Source of the DNA: Nansenia antarctica
Taxonomy: Eukaryota > Chordata > Actinopteri > Argentiniformes > Microstomatidae
Length of the DNA: 64,000 bases
NCBI GenBank assembly: GCA_963989245.1
Contig: OZ022341.1
Location: 57,218,128 to 57,282,127 of the forward strand
Reading direction: 5' to 3'
In this document: positions 1 to 12,800 of the stretch, piece after piece
Layout: each line of letters begins with the position of its first letter
How positions within the stretch are numbered: position 1 is the stretch's first letter
Program-made: the position numbers and the translations under genes
Notes under the pieces: generated by a model
The model's input: only the letters and a program-made list of their open reading frames with translations
Database searches by the model: none
Told to the model about the DNA's origin: nothing

Positions 1-2841
1 TGATCTTTAGTATGCTTGTGACCACAGAATGCCAGATCTTCCAATCGTTGAAAGTAACAGCTTTCTGCTTTTTACGTTAGGGCCAGAAATGGGTCAATTT
101 GACCTTAAATCCATAATCCATAACTCATAATCTACAGATTGTCCAATCAGAAAAAGTCAAAAAATCAAAGTGCTGTAACTGTGAAAAAAATTATAACAGA
201 CTTGTTGTACTGGATCATTATCCTTATAAAGGCCACGTTTAGATGGTATGTTTCCACCACCAATAGATTGATAACTATAATTATTAAAATGATATGTTTG
301 TATCTCTTAAAAGGAATAGATACTTGAAGCACAAATAAACTCACATTTGTTAAAAAGCCGGGTGTAAAACCATGCAAAATTAATGAAGACATCAGCAGGA
401 ATAACAGTGCTACATTTTTAATCAACCTTGTCACCTGTGGGACAACTGCTGCATTCTCCAGAGACATCGATTAGCCAGAGACGGAGTGACAGATGACACC
501 CCCAGGGAGTGACAGGGAAAGCGAGAGAGCAGTGTCGGAATGGGAGCCATTGTCCACTGAACACACTCATCGATATACCATTAAACAATGACAGTGCCTC
601 AGGCTGTTTAATGAAGTGTTTGCGATCTGATTTGATTCTTAATAGCAGAGGCATTACAGAGTGCTGGGCTTCTGCTAGGGCTTCTGTATACCAAACAGCA
701 ACCCTTGCCCAACCCCCATAATGCAATATTACCAACTGTCAAATAGAGTGGGATGCAGTCTGACTGAGAAAGCACTAAGTAGATTAGGTTGTACTGGGTG
801 CTAAAGAGCAGGACTGCATAGATGTTAGGCCACGTAACAGGTATGAGTTGTCCTTGAAAAGAAGCAAGCCATCCAATGCATATTACAGTTGACTATCAGT
901 AGCATTAGGGCAAATAAGATAACATCAGTGAGCTAAGGGAAGTAGTTCCCTATAAGCTGGTAAAGTGTAATGTCACTGGAGACACCAAAACAAACATTCT
1001 TCACTATTTCACTTTCCCCTATTCCACTTATTTTTTCCGCTTTTCAGCCATATTAGTAACTGGTCATGTTAGCCACGACTGCTACTTTTACTAGCACACA
1101 TGTCTCATATCAAATACAAATACTTTACCACACTCAACATTCTAGCTTAAATAGCTATATTAGCAGTCTCCTATAGAGCTTTCTATACAAGCTTGTTATG
1201 TTTGTCTCCAGATATTTTCATTGTCATGGTATTCTTTAATTACAATGCAATCACTTTACCAGTGTAATGTTAATTATGATTACACGACTCAACTCAACAG
1301 GTTCTAACACTCTGCCAAGATCATAAGGTCCTGAATAGAGCCTTAAGAACAATGGTGTGTTTTCCTTGGTTAGGGGAATGTGTGTAGATAAAGTCCAAAA
1401 TACAGGAACTGATTTTTTTTTTTTTTACAAAGGTTGGATATCGTGGGCCAGGGCGGAGGGGGCAAAACAAAAGAATGAATTAAGGTGTTTCTTTGAAGAT
1501 AAGAAAATGTTTAATATTGGACGTATGAGTTTTCTAATGAACTATGCAATAATAGAAACGTATTTGAATAATGTCCTGGTTTCTTGGCTCAGGTGGGCTG
1601 CATTGAATGAGTGGAAAACAGGCCAAGGCTAAACTGCCGGTGACGAGAGCAGAACATTGCTTAACATTTACTGTGGAACAGCTTGATGCATTTCTCTCCT
1701 ACAGCATATGATAAAGAATCCTATAAACATTATTTGTCATTATTACCAATATGATCTGTAGATCTCAGGGACCAAGATTGCATATGATATGATCCTATTC
1801 TGAGGAATGTCAATACACATTTCTTGCTAAATCAAAAACAAATAGAGGCAGATGACACCAACTTGGAAAAATCTGTCACTTGGGGTATGATTAACTGGAT
1901 CAAAGTCAAGATTCAGCTCCAATTCATCTATCTCATCTTCAAAAAGTGAGAGCATTTCCCCCTCCCATAAAAATAAACAATAATTACTCATGCTGTACTG
2001 TGTGTGTAGGCACACATAGTGTACTTTGGCCAAAGGCTTTATTTAGAGCCTCACTTCCTCCTAAGGCTCCTCCGTTCACATGACACCAGTCTGTGTGACC
2101 AGCAGAACAGTAATTGGTGGCTGTGTGAAAAGGTTCTGCTTGCTTTCAATCCAGCAACACGATTGTGCAAACTGTCATACCTTGTGCCAAGTTATACAAA
2201 GGGAAAACCTAAAGTAAGCATATTCTATCTGGGTTGCTTGCATTAGTTTTCTTTTCGTGATAACTGCAAATGTTGTCATTTACTGTATAATGGTAGCCTT
2301 CCTTTCATTGTGTACTCTTGTCTCTAGCAAAACATGCTGACTGACACACCACTCAACAACAGTTTTCAGTATAAATTAGCTATGTTTGTTATTATTTCGG
2401 CCATAGAATCACTGTGCTTATCTCAGGTTTACCATATTTTTACTCTAAAAGTCAATACATCATGAGAAAAATGGAGGCTAACAAGTACACTTTAGGAGAC
2501 ATCTTCATCTGATTCTTTGACAGCCAGCACTTGCAGTTGACCCTAATTCAAGTAGAAACTGTCGACACAAGATAGAGACATTTTCCATTACCTCACAATA
2601 TGAGCAGACCAGTCAAGCAATGCATTGTTGTAATGATGTCTTGAAAGGGATAAGCTATGTGCATGTTTTCTCCTGAATAGACATGAACATGTGAATTTCC
2701 ACATTTGATCATTTTGCACAATCCATAATCCATGTGAATCACCAGGCTATAGTGTAGCTCTCCAACAACAGCCCAAAACTCACAATTCCGAAGTGAGTTG
2801 GAAACGTGAGTTTGTGAAATGTAATTATGACAGACATTGGT
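1..2841. other. Non-coding stretch, no gene recognised
   Basis: No reading frame here resembles a protein family and no TIR element or LINE tail was recognised. Short open frames are AT-rich and match nothing I know. A 13-base T run lies near 1411-1425. The part at about 355-670 has balanced base composition and may be a conserved non-coding element (see findings). Confidence 0.5.
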
Positions 2842-3567
2842 TTAACACTAGAACAGCCGTTCTTTTTTACCTATTTAAAGAGCCGCCCCTCTTTACAATG
2901 CTCAAGCTGCTATTTACACACAACGACCACTAATTGGCCGCTTGTAAATTGGCCTGCTTCCTACATAAAAAAACTGCAAAATAGCTTTATATTAGCTTAT
3001 CCTGATGTGATTTTGAAAATGTAAGGATACTGGGTGGTAGAATGCACATATCTAGTAAAAGTCATGAAATTTGATCGAGTGCAAAGATATACCATTTGTG
3101 ACAGGGTTTCATTAAAAGGTCCCCATCTCTGCAATTGTGAAAGCTCGCAATCGAGCCAAACAAGTCTTGTTGTGAAAAAATGTGTTATCCGTTTTTTGAC
3201 ATAGGACGACAAATGAAGCGATGAAGAACCCACTCGATATCATATCCAACAGTTTTACATTCACTATATACCTACATTTAGTTAGCAAAGTCGGGTGGGG
3301 GGTATTAGTGTGGCAGTGTGTGTAGCCACGCCCACCCCAGCTGTATGTAAGGAGCCATCTGCGTTTGTTGACAAGTTTACAAGATGGAGGCTCAAGCTCT
3401 CGCTAATGCTATCAACAGAATTTCATAAGCAGGCAGAAATATCGACAGTGGGCAATTAATGAACTCCTTCATATTGGACTATACATAACGGGAACTCCGA
3501 ATCTGACGATGACAGATGACAACGGAATTTCAGACATTGATCTCCACTTCACTTTCATGGGACAGTC

Positions 3568-4955
3568 CAGTGGCGGCTGGCCAATAGAGGGCGCTAGGGC
3601 GCCGCCCCCACCTTCCAACGCAGCCCCACTTCTTGTAAAATATGTAAACATTGTTTATTCATAAAATGCGGCTGATATTCTGTCGGCGCCTATCAGCATT
3701 CATTAAAAATCCTCCAATACACTAAACATTTTATCTGTGTGTGTGTAAAATTCACTGTGAAAATACATAGGGGAGGAGTCGGGGCGCCGGCCGAATGGCA
3801 GTCTATCCAAGTCCAAATACTTTTGGCTTACACGTGAGCTGTAGCAGCGCTCCAATTGGCTGTCTCCTATTTCTCGGTCGGGGCGCAAAAAATGCGCCCC
3901 GAGCATGCGCAGATTATAGGCTTACCGGTACCTAGGCTGCAGCCTAGAGCCACTACCACTAGGGGTAGTAAAAATAAAAAAATGTGTGAGACTTGAGAGC
4001 CCTGAATATCCGGTTGTTAAGTCTGACGTCAAACGTGACGTTTTGCAATTTCCGGCTCCAAACCAGAAATTCTCTGCACCAGAATACCAGTGTACTACAG
4101 CGGTAGAATGACAGTTGAATCGTTTTTTAGACTCGGATCTATTCATACAACAAGGGACACAGCACTTTCCCGTTTTCCCCATATTGTCAGGGTATTTGAG
4201 CCTCGGAAAAGCGCTATATAAATATAATTTATTATTATTATTATTATTGCGGCATTTCGAAGACAGCGCCTCAGCCAACTTTGGACCCGGAAACACGTCA
4301 CGACTTAACAACCGATATTCGGACAGACAACAGGACAGCAACAGAGAGACAGACAACAAGGAGAGGAGAGCAACAGAGACAGAACTGAGGTGAGGTGAGC
4401 AACAGAGATAGTTCAGGATGATAACAAACAGTTCAGTATGACAGAGACAACTAATAGAAAGACAACTGTATGATTATAGAGTTTACATGTTCAAGGAAAT
4501 ATTGTGTGATAATAGAAAGGTACACTTTAATTTAATTAAAGAAGTAACAAAGAACACATTTATTATCACAATTGCATTGTGTTCCATGTCTTTCTCCATT
4601 GAATAAATAATGCCTAGTTGAATGGCTAAACAAGACAACTGTCTGGACAGTACTGCTAGAATTATACACCTTACCGCTGCACAGATAGACAAAGGGTATA
4701 CGTCCATTCTGTTAACATTAGGTCTACTCTGCTAACAAAGACTATTCCAGTTGATTTGTCAGTTGATTTGTCATATTTTTGTTGTGTTTGCAGTTTGCCC
4801 TTTAATAAGTTATATATAAAAATAATTAAGTTATATATATATTCTCATGCTAAAATCGACTGTAAAATCCAGATTTTAAAGTTGATATTCTTCCCCGTGG
4901 AGCATGCCCCCATAACCTGTGCCCCACCCAAAATTGTTATCACCAGCCGCCACTG
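3568..4955. mobile_element. hAT-like non-autonomous element (hAT-1), 1388 bp
   Basis: The termini are perfect inverted repeats, CAGTGGCGGCTGG at the left and CCAGCCGCCACTG at the right. They are flanked by an exact 8-bp duplication, GGACAGTC (3560-3567 and 4956-4963). An 8-bp duplication with CAGTGG-type ends is characteristic of the hAT superfamily. No transposase reading frame is recognisable inside, so it would need an enzyme in trans. It interrupts TGTGACAG copy A and carries a short (TTA)n tail repeat near 4195-4250. Confidence 0.88.
4195..4250 (+). repeat. SINE/LINE-type tail with (TTA)n
   Basis: The phrase GCGCTATATAAAT followed by ATTTATTATTATTATT is a common 3' end of fish short retroposons and LINE fragments. 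Only this tail is recognisable; the upstream limit inside hAT-1 could not be fixed. Confidence 0.4.
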
Positions 4956-5295
4956 GGACAGTCGTCTGCAGACAGACCTTCTGCTGTGTTCTTGGGTAAG
5001 TTTTAGTGAGTTACATGTGTACTTAACTAGGATTTTGTGTTGTTTACTTAGGATAGCCAAACAGTTATTTGTTGTTTTGTGAGTAAGGTAGATAGCGCCT
5101 TTGTTAGCATCAGTTATCAAACCACTGAACCTGCTCACCACAATTATGCCACCCCTCTCCAAAACTAATGAGATGGTGGGAGGAAGAAATACGTTGTCAA
5201 AGATAAAACATAATGAATAAATACATTTGTTGCAGACCTACTAAACATGCAACATGTTTCATGCACCATTTTAGTGTGTTTGTGTGTACCAGCTA

Positions 5296-5357
5296 GCCAA
5301 ACAAGTGTTAGCTTGTTAGCTAGCTAGCCAAACAAGTGTTAGCTTGTTAGCTAGCTA
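5296..5357. repeat. 31-bp direct tandem duplication
   Basis: Two adjacent 31-bp units (5296-5326, 5327-5357), each starting GCCAAACAAG and ending in a GCTAGCTA run. It lies within TGTGACAG copy A; the equivalent place in copy B (about 31200-31260) instead has a CA-rich microsatellite. Confidence 0.8.
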
Positions 5358-6603
5358 GTTAGCTTTGTTAGAGATGTAATAGATTATAGAAAAAGTAAAT
5401 GCTTTTGTAATGAACGGTAATGTTATGTGGAATCAAAAATAATGATTAATTCATTGATATGTATATTTGCTATAGAATAATACTGTGAATTGAAATGATT
5501 TCACTAGCCTACTTCAGTACAATGGAAAACCTACACTAGAGAAGTGTCCACACCTCTGACTTGAAATGTGTGTTACAGAATGAGGAGGTGAGAGGTTCTG
5601 AGAGATGACACCTTGATGAGAGTCACCAGCACTTCAGGTATTTGTCATTGTCATTGTATAAGCAATTCTATTTTGTGAAGATAGTAGTAGGCTATTTCGT
5701 AAAAGTGGTGTTGGTAACAGTGGGCAATCATTTTAAATGTACTGTCTTCTTTTTGTATTGCAGCTTTGATGCCCAGATGGGATGGGAAGGAACTACGCCG
5801 AAGTCCCACTAGATGCTTTATGGACTATAATGATAAATGCATGCACACGTACAACATTATACTTTTTTTACCATTCTATTATTGTATTGCTCAATTGTAT
5901 CTTGCCAAATGTTTTCCATTGCCATGAATTTTACTCTCTTGTACTTAAACTTTTGGCACACATGGCAATAAAAAAATCATGAATCTTGAATTATTATTAT
6001 TATTATTATTTAGCTATTTAAACGTGTAGCCCTGCAATTTTGTTTCCTGAGGGTTAGCTGACAACCCCACTGACAGATGACAGGTAGGTAATTAAATAAG
6101 AACAATATTCCATTTGTTCATTTGCTTTAATGAAATCTCTGCGAGATGACAATAATTAAACAAGTCCTGAGCAGGGCGAACGCAGGTGTAAACATTAGAA
6201 CAGTAGTCTATCTATTTCCCTTTCCGGTGCGTGCACCTAAACATATGACCGTAGTGCAATATTCCCTAGTAATGACAGGTAGTGTAATGGGGGAGTGGTT
6301 GTCTTGAGGGTGTGGTTGTCTTGAGGGAGTGATTAGGGTGGAGTTAACCAGCTATTGTTCCCACCCATTACCTCTGTGAAAAACATCTCTGAAGATGAAG
6401 GGGTATCACCATTAAAATATCCATGACTTCTTCAACTTGTTTCAGATTTCAATGTATGACACATCATTTTAAAGCTTACAATCTACCCTTTCATAATCTG
6501 GAAAAAACAGAAAAATGATTTTGCCCTACTTGCGGACTTTTTAACCATGCCATGTCACATTTTTCTTTACTCAAATGACCCCTCATGGCTGTTCTAGTGT
6601 TAA

Positions 6604-7223
6604 TCTAATGCAGCATTTGGCATAATAGAAAGGAAATGACCAGTACCTCTGAATGAATAAATGGATATTGGAAAACGTATAATAAAAAGAATCCTACTGC
6701 AATTACAACACATGGGAATACAAGGAGATATTACAGTTTTGTATAATTGTGTTCCCTGTATGTCTTGAATAGAATACAGTGAACCCTAACCCTAACCTGT
6801 TTTTATTATGCTCATTCCAGATTGTATTGAGTCACATTTCACTTGAGCATACTGAAAATATCAAAATTACTTTACTGTACTGTACATGTACAGTTGGTTA
6901 TTTTAGGGAGTGTATGGTATGGTACAAAAAAGGGGTGAAAAGGGGTTCTGGCTAACTGCTTATACAAATCATAATGGTGAGGCTCAACTTCCAAACCATA
7001 AACAAGTAGAGAGAAGTGGCAAAGATAAGGCTCATGAGTGGCAGCCACAGCCGGCTCACTTCTGCCCCGGGGAACAAATGGGTGAGGAGAGCAAGGGCAG
7101 GCCACATCCGGATGCTGGTAAAAACAGATACTAATTCATTGCAAATTGCCAACCCTCACCCAGATCTGGCCCATATAATATGTTTCCGGCACTGAGCCAT
7201 ACAGCACATAAAGACATACTATA
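6604..7223. other. Non-coding stretch between repeats
   Basis: No family recognised. It holds two CCCTAA units near 6784 (not a telomere array) and overlapping short open frames on both strands between 6872 and 7152 that look accidental. Confidence 0.5.
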
Positions 7224-7793
7224 TGTGGCGGGCTGGAGGAAGGTGTACCAAGTCAGCAACCTTGAATTCATGCAAATCATAAACAAAGTGTTGAAGAGCC
7301 CACTCAATATAACAAACAACACGTTTAGTATCACTAAATGCTTATAATTTCTTAGAAAACTAGGCTTGTTTTCGATACGCGATTCACAGCACTCGTTCTG
7401 CACTTTTTGTACTCGGGTGAGTGTTGGTGATACATGTCTTGTGACTGGGATCATGTTTAGGGACTGTGATCATTTAATGTAATTATATGTTTTTAGCATG
7501 TTTATGTTCTATCAGAATGTTGTGATGTGCTAAACATGCAGAGCAGCTGGGTATCAAGCTAGCGTGATGTTCTTTGTTATTAGCCAGCTAGCTACCTAGC
7601 GTGATAGAGCACAGTCTGAAACCAGTGCGTTTGTTTGTTTTGATTCAAAGCAATTTTCTCTGCTAGTTGAGTTGAGGTGTACTAACATTTAAATAAGCGT
7701 ACAATCTGCACGTTCATAATCTGAAAAAAAAAAAAAAAAAAACTTTAAAATTACCTTGTTGACTTGGTCCACCTTTCACCAGCCTCTGTCACA
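7224..7793. mobile_element. TGTGACAG-family element, copy D (570 bp)
   Basis: The left end TGTGGCGGGCTGG at 7224 is a decayed form of the family terminus. The right end TGTCACA stops at 7793. TA sits immediately outside both ends. The interior (about 7275-7680) matches the reverse complement of 33740-34110 in copy B, including a short stretch also shared with copy A near 3228-3290. It is therefore an internally deleted derivative. A run of 19 A's lies near 7724-7742. Confidence 0.65.
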
Positions 7794-9106
7794 TAACATG
7801 CTAACACAAGATCCGATCTGGGGGGTATTCCACGATGCATTTATGCCATCCATAGCTATTTCATGTGTGAAATGAGCAAATACACAAAAGATATATACTT
7901 TGAAAACATGTTTCCATTTTGCCTTCTAAATGAATTAGATAAATATGCTGTGTTAGCTACATACAGCATGAGAACAACCTATTTTGTTTGTGTGTTTTTT
8001 ATTTTATTTTGTTGTTGTTGTTTTGTCTGTATGTTCCGCTCTGTCTTGCTTTTGTTTTTAGTTTTTTCTTGTGTGCCCTCGGTTGTCTTTTTTTGTTTGT
8101 TTGTTTTTGTTTTTGTTGTTGTTGTTGTTGTTCTTCTTCTTCTTCTTCTTCTTCCTCTTCTGTGGGCATCTGTCTGTCTTGTTGGATGTTGTGTTGTCGC
8201 TGTGCTCCATGTTCAACCCTCAAGGTAAACAATAAATCTATAATTTTTAAAAAGTGAACATGAGAACAACCTTTGGTAAATGCATCTCAGCTCAGACAGT
8301 TTTTCCCAGTAACAAAAGACAAAAAGTTTGTGGGGATTCAGTTCAGGTCACTGGCTTCGGGTGCATTGTCTCAGCTGCAGCTCAACTCTACAGTCTCTGA
8401 TTGCTCAACTTCAGGGATGTTTTCTTAGCCTTGTGGTATCCTGACCCCCAACGGCAGTCTCCATTTTTTATAAGACTAATGGACACCATGAAATTACCTT
8501 CCGTGCCTCCTGTCTTATTTATAGCCGTGCGAGGTCTCTGATAATGTGCATTGTCTTTTCAGGAGAAGCACGGAAACAACATGACGTGACCTGGTGGATC
8601 CACCACCAGACTATTATTCCCTTGTTCTCAAAAGCACTGATTCAGCTTTTCCGCAACAGAGCTGATCTTAACCACACCAGTCACAGCCACACAACTCTTG
8701 GTTTTCCCTGCCAAGACACCCACATGTGACCCGAAATGTCACAGGCCTGGCTTCTTACCATAATTGACGATACAGCAAACACACCCAAAAGCAGCAGAAT
8801 GACCTCAGTGAAGCTTTCCAAGCACTTTTCAGTGGTAATCTGAATTGTTAGTTGTATATTTATTCACTTAGCATAACACTGTTGCTGTTGGTTCAACACA
8901 AAACATAGCCTTTGTACTACAGTGGAGGCTAGCATTGCCATTGTTCTTTCAAGGTTTTGTCTTTCCAATAACTTTCTTTTTTCAGGAAATATGTGTTGAC
9001 TTGACTTGACGTGGGATTTCAGAGACATGTCTAACCAACAGCAATCTGTACCCAGTTCTTACTTCAAGTAATGTAAACCTATTTTACACCCCACACAACA
9101 GAAATG
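7794..9106. other. Non-coding stretch with pyrimidine-rich simple repeats
   Basis: No gene recognised. Open frames around 7863-8257 are created by the GTT/CTT simple repeats. Confidence 0.5.
8009..8160. repeat. (TGT)n / (CTT)n simple-repeat region
   Basis: GTT repeats at about 8010-8022, then T-rich sequence, then (GTT)n followed directly by (CTT)n at about 8113-8152. The poly-E/poly-Q frame on the minus strand is a by-product of these triplets. Confidence 0.85.
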
Positions 9107-9493
9107 TTAATTTATCTCTCTTTTAATTTCTCTTCCCTTGTCCTCGCCTGGCCCTTTACATCCCTTTTTCTCTTCAAAACATCCTCTATGAAGTCCTTGG
9201 AATTTATCTCTTTTTGTTCCACTATCCATCTCATGGGCTGTTTTGATATATGTTTCTCTATTCTCTCCCCCAAAACCTATGGGGGTAAAGCCTGTGTTCT
9301 GCCTTCTCTGGATGGCCCTGGTCTTCCTTTGTACTGGGTCCACATCCCTCTCCTCCTCATCAGGCATTCTGTCTGTGTACAGGCTTGCCCTTGCTCTCCT
9401 CAGCTCCTTTAACCCTTCTAGCTCCGGTTCAGTGGCTATAAAGGAGCCGCACTTCGCCGGGGCCCCGCTATCGATCCGTATCACATAGGACAC
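9107..9493 (-). CDS. Unassigned 128-codon open frame, doubtful gene
   Basis: This is the longest open frame in the window that overlaps neither a recognised transposon nor a simple repeat. The predicted 128-residue protein is hydrophilic and strongly charged. It has an ELEGLKELRRARA stretch near residues 25-37, an acidic PDEEERD segment, and a Lys/Glu/Gly-rich tail. There is no signal peptide, membrane segment or recognised domain. The start codon lies just downstream of a TTTAAAA run on the minus strand, which is weak promoter evidence at best. The coding strand is purine-rich, which by itself lengthens open frames. I do not recognise the product. It could be a single exon, a repeat remnant, or chance; chance is the most likely. 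Confidence 0.15.
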   Translation of the reverse strand: MSYVIRIDSGAPAKCGSFIATEPELEGLKELRRARASLYTDRMPDEEERDVDPVQRKTRAIQRRQNTGFTPIGFGGENRETYIKTAHEMDSGTKRDKFQGLHRGCFEEKKGCKGPGEDKGREIKREIN

Positions 9494-9583
9494 TGTGCTC
9501 TCTCACTGAGCAGCAGGGGCTTTTAAACAGTTTGTGTTGGAGAGCCAAATGCAGCAAGGTCATCAAAGCAGAATTGTCAAGGA

Positions 9584-9615
9584 GAGGCATGATATCTTGA
9601 TTGTTGTGTAGAGCT

Positions 9616-9656
<41 letters not shown>

Positions 9657-9742
9657 TGTATCTGTGTATGTGTCCCTGTGTTAGTGAGCATTTGCTGCTC
9701 ATGTTCTGCTGAATGAAGAAAAGAGGTGTGATGTCTTGATTG

Positions 9743-9798
<56 letters not shown>

Positions 9799-9854
9799 AT
9801 CTGACTTTGTGGCTCTGTGTTCATAAGCATTTGCTGCTTGTGTTCTACTGGATT
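9584..9854. repeat. Tandemly duplicated ~140-bp unit, each with a (GT)n tract
   Basis: Unit 1 starts AGGCATGATATCTTGATTG at 9584 and unit 2 starts AGGTGTGATGTCTTGATTG at 9724. Each then has a (GT)n tract (about 9621-9654 and 9748-9797) and ends in a shared AGCATTTGCTGCT motif followed by a TGTTCT-containing stretch. The unit was duplicated as a whole, microsatellite included, and has since diverged. Confidence 0.85.
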
Positions 9855-12800
9855 CTATCTTTCTTAATCTTTCATTGTGGTATAGTTCCTTCCTTGCTTT
9901 GAGAGGCTAGTCATGAACTTTTTTTCACCTGATAAAGTTGGGAAGAGTAACTTTGAGTACAGGTCAGATGAATGAGGAATGAAGAAACTGGGGGAAATGC
10001 TTTCCCTTCTATTGCAGCAATTGCATCAGATACACATAGATATGCGAGAAGACGAGGCACTTAATCGCAACTACAGTATAAAACACAAGGTCCGATACCA
10101 TTTCAGCTTGAAATATAACGGATATTTTCATTTGTAGTGGGCCATACACACACAATTTGTCCATGTTTTTGCCATCTTGAATTTTCATGGTCAGGGTGAA
10201 AAACATCAAGTATTTAAGCAATAGAAACTCATGGCCAGCTGATAAACTGGTGACAAAATACCGTGAGGAAAAGGTGAGGGAGAGTCAGCTATAGAAGACT
10301 CTTGCGCCGGTTGAGGGAAACCAGACCAAATGTGCTAGACAAGATTACGTAGCCGACAACACAAGAAAACTATTTATATACCCTGTTATTTTATCACAAA
10401 AACATGCCTGTCAAGTTTACCAGTAAAATCTCTCAATCCTCTTCATTCAACCGCTTTTAAACCCTGTCTTTCTGTCTGTCTGTCATCTTTCGCTACTGTA
10501 AAAACATTCACAACCAATGATGACATCTTGATAACATCTTATACATCAATGTATGAACTCAATTGTGTAGTTTGAGAACTCTAATCTTGGAGAGAGCAAT
10601 TGCAAGACACAAGGATTTTGGCAAGGCTGATTGCAAAATGTAAGAGATTGTCTGGTGTTAAGATTTTAGACCATGTGTACAGTAGTATATGCCCAGCATT
10701 AGAATTCTCCAGGACTACAGTGCAGACGAAATCTGAAACCAAATCTACTGCTTTTAGGATGTCGGTACATTAATGAATTTTGTCTAATAACTGTTGACAT
10801 AATAATCCCTAAAGTCTGTGAAAAGCAATGAAAGGGTTAGCAAGGTTTGAAGGACATACACATTCAGGTTTGCTTTATTTTGAACAGTCAGAAGTGAGTA
10901 ATGGTGATATCCCTCAGGAATGAGAGGAGGTTGGGCCTTCACTCACAGCAGGACAGACAAATGAGGCATTATGGAGAAGATGCCTGAAAGATCATAGAGG
11001 ATACTTTACAGTACATAATGAGAGGCTTGGAAAAAGTCACAGGAAGATATCATTCAACAACTTCTAAAAACACTGGCTGAGAGTGAGTGATCTTCTGCCA
11101 CTTCACTTGATCTGTGATCTCAATCTGTTGCCTGTTGCTCACTTCATAACTAACGTATACTCGCAGAGACCTTCAGACTGGTAAGTAAAACAGTCTCCTT
11201 TTTGTCTTTGATTCCCAAAGTGACATCTTTACGATGTTGCAGCGTGGATGGAAGGTCCACGATGGCACATCCATCACTGTGAGAGCAAAGGGGGATTGAG
11301 TTTCCAGAATTTCATGGCGTGTCTTGCTCTTTGTCTGAAACAGCCCTTTATGAGTCACCTTGTCAATGTCTGTGAAGTTGTACAGCCTTATATTACTGTA
11401 TGGGCCTGTCTTTGTTTTTTACACTTGTGGAAGAGGGAGGATGTTCAAGTGTCTGCAATAAAACAATATCTAGATAACCTCTGTGAGAAAAAAAGTTCAC
11501 TGCTACGGTACGTCCTCAGTTGGCAAAATATTTTGGACCGGTGCTTGTGTGAAATACTAGTCGTGGCCCTGATAGAGCATTTTGATGTGATTTACATGGC
11601 ATTCAATCTGACCTAATACACTACACTATCTCTCATAGACTGATACTGTACTACCTCGCCTCTGCATGAGGCCAGGTGCTCTAAATGATAGACCTTTTCA
11701 AAGCATGGCTGATGCCCAAGACTGCAGGATCGCTGTCATAAATTGATGCTATCATTACTAAATTGAACACCTCTTGGGCTGAAGTATTCAAATGTCATTG
11801 GAAATTCATTCCATCCTAAAATGAACAGGAGGCACAGGCCATGGCTGATAATCATCTGAGCCACTATCACTCTCCATTGCATCTGGCTTTCACATTACTG
11901 CCTCTTGTACTGGAGACTCAAAAGGTCAGCCGTGAAATGCTAAATGTATGATTATTGAGCTTGCTGTGCACCCAGATAAGATCACACAGTCAGTTTATCT
12001 CCTGAAAAAATGAAACTGGATGCATCTGCAGGAGGTTTTAGTCAAGTTTTTAATAACCGTATACAAACATTTATTTCCTTTCAAAAAGCCACTGTACAGG
12101 TCAGTGAGATGTGCTAGAAAATAATGAATTCTAAAGAATCTGGAATGTGTTTAATTGTTACAGTGGATCAGTGGAGGCTTGCTGGTGGTAGATTTATGCC
12201 TCCACCAGCCTCCCTGCAGCCTGGCCTTGGCACTCCAAATAAAAATGTGTCATTGTGTCTGAAATTATGAGGATTGGCTTGAAGTAAACAGAAATCTGGA
12301 GGGTGTTTAGAGGAGAATGGGGAAGAATATTCACTTTTGTGCACAGTACAATGATAATCCTCCATAATCGTAGTTCTGGTTTGCTATTTCACAAATCATG
12401 TTTCACTCTCCTTTTCTCTCCATAAACAAAACGTTCCTGTAAAATCACAACACTACACAGCACTATTTTTATTTCACCAGATACTGTATGCTATGGATGA
12501 GTTCTACAACCATCTAATAGAATATTCTATACAAAACTGAATTCTTTACAAAGTAAATGACTAAATTGAAGAACATGCTTGCACAAAACAATATCTCATG
12601 TTGAAAATGTCAACTGCTAAGTAATTACAGCCTAAGTGTACACTCTACAGTACCTCCCATGACAATGCCTGGCTTATCAATGATTTATAAACATGCAACC
12701 CATTCACCACTGTGATTACAATGTCTCCAGGTCCTACAGGAAGAAAATAAAACAGAAGTCAGGAGAGAAAAGCACACCTCTCTGGCTTTTCCCAGTGTAT

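Larger units (their letters stand above)
3097..6559. mobile_element. TGTGACAG-family element, copy A (interrupted by hAT-1)
   Basis: The ends are TGTGACAGGG at 3097 and TGTCACA ending at 6559. The flanking dinucleotide is TT on each side. Removing the hAT element and one target-site copy (1396 bp) leaves about 2067 bp. The right part (about 5340-6530) matches the reverse complement of 27240-27640 plus 30707-31262, so copies A and B are inverted paralogues. No transposase is recognisable. Weak coding-like sequence with a possible splice donor lies near 3385-3567 and 4964-5000 but is broken by stops. I cannot assign a superfamily; a TA-like duplication seen in other copies would fit Tc1/mariner. 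Confidence 0.7.
2842..6603. mobile_element. TTAA-flanked MITE (copy I), interrupted by a 3.46-kb insertion
   Basis: Both ends carry TTAA (2842-2845 and 6600-6603), followed inward by the inverted terminus CACTAGAACAGCC. A TTAA duplication is typical of the piggyBac superfamily (also Kolobok). The left 250 bp match, in reverse complement, the smaller complete copy at 13823-14155. Without the internal TGTGACAG element (3097-6559) this MITE would be about 291 bp, close to the 333 bp of the other copy. It encodes nothing. The outermost position shows it is the oldest layer of this nest. Confidence 0.8.

Noticed and set aside
4822..4843. TATATATATA near 4835 as a promoter
   Set aside because: No gene downstream and it lies in AT-rich sequence inside hAT-1.
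6781..6800. CCCTAACCCTAACC, telomere-like
   Set aside because: Only about two units; expected by chance and not an interstitial telomere array.
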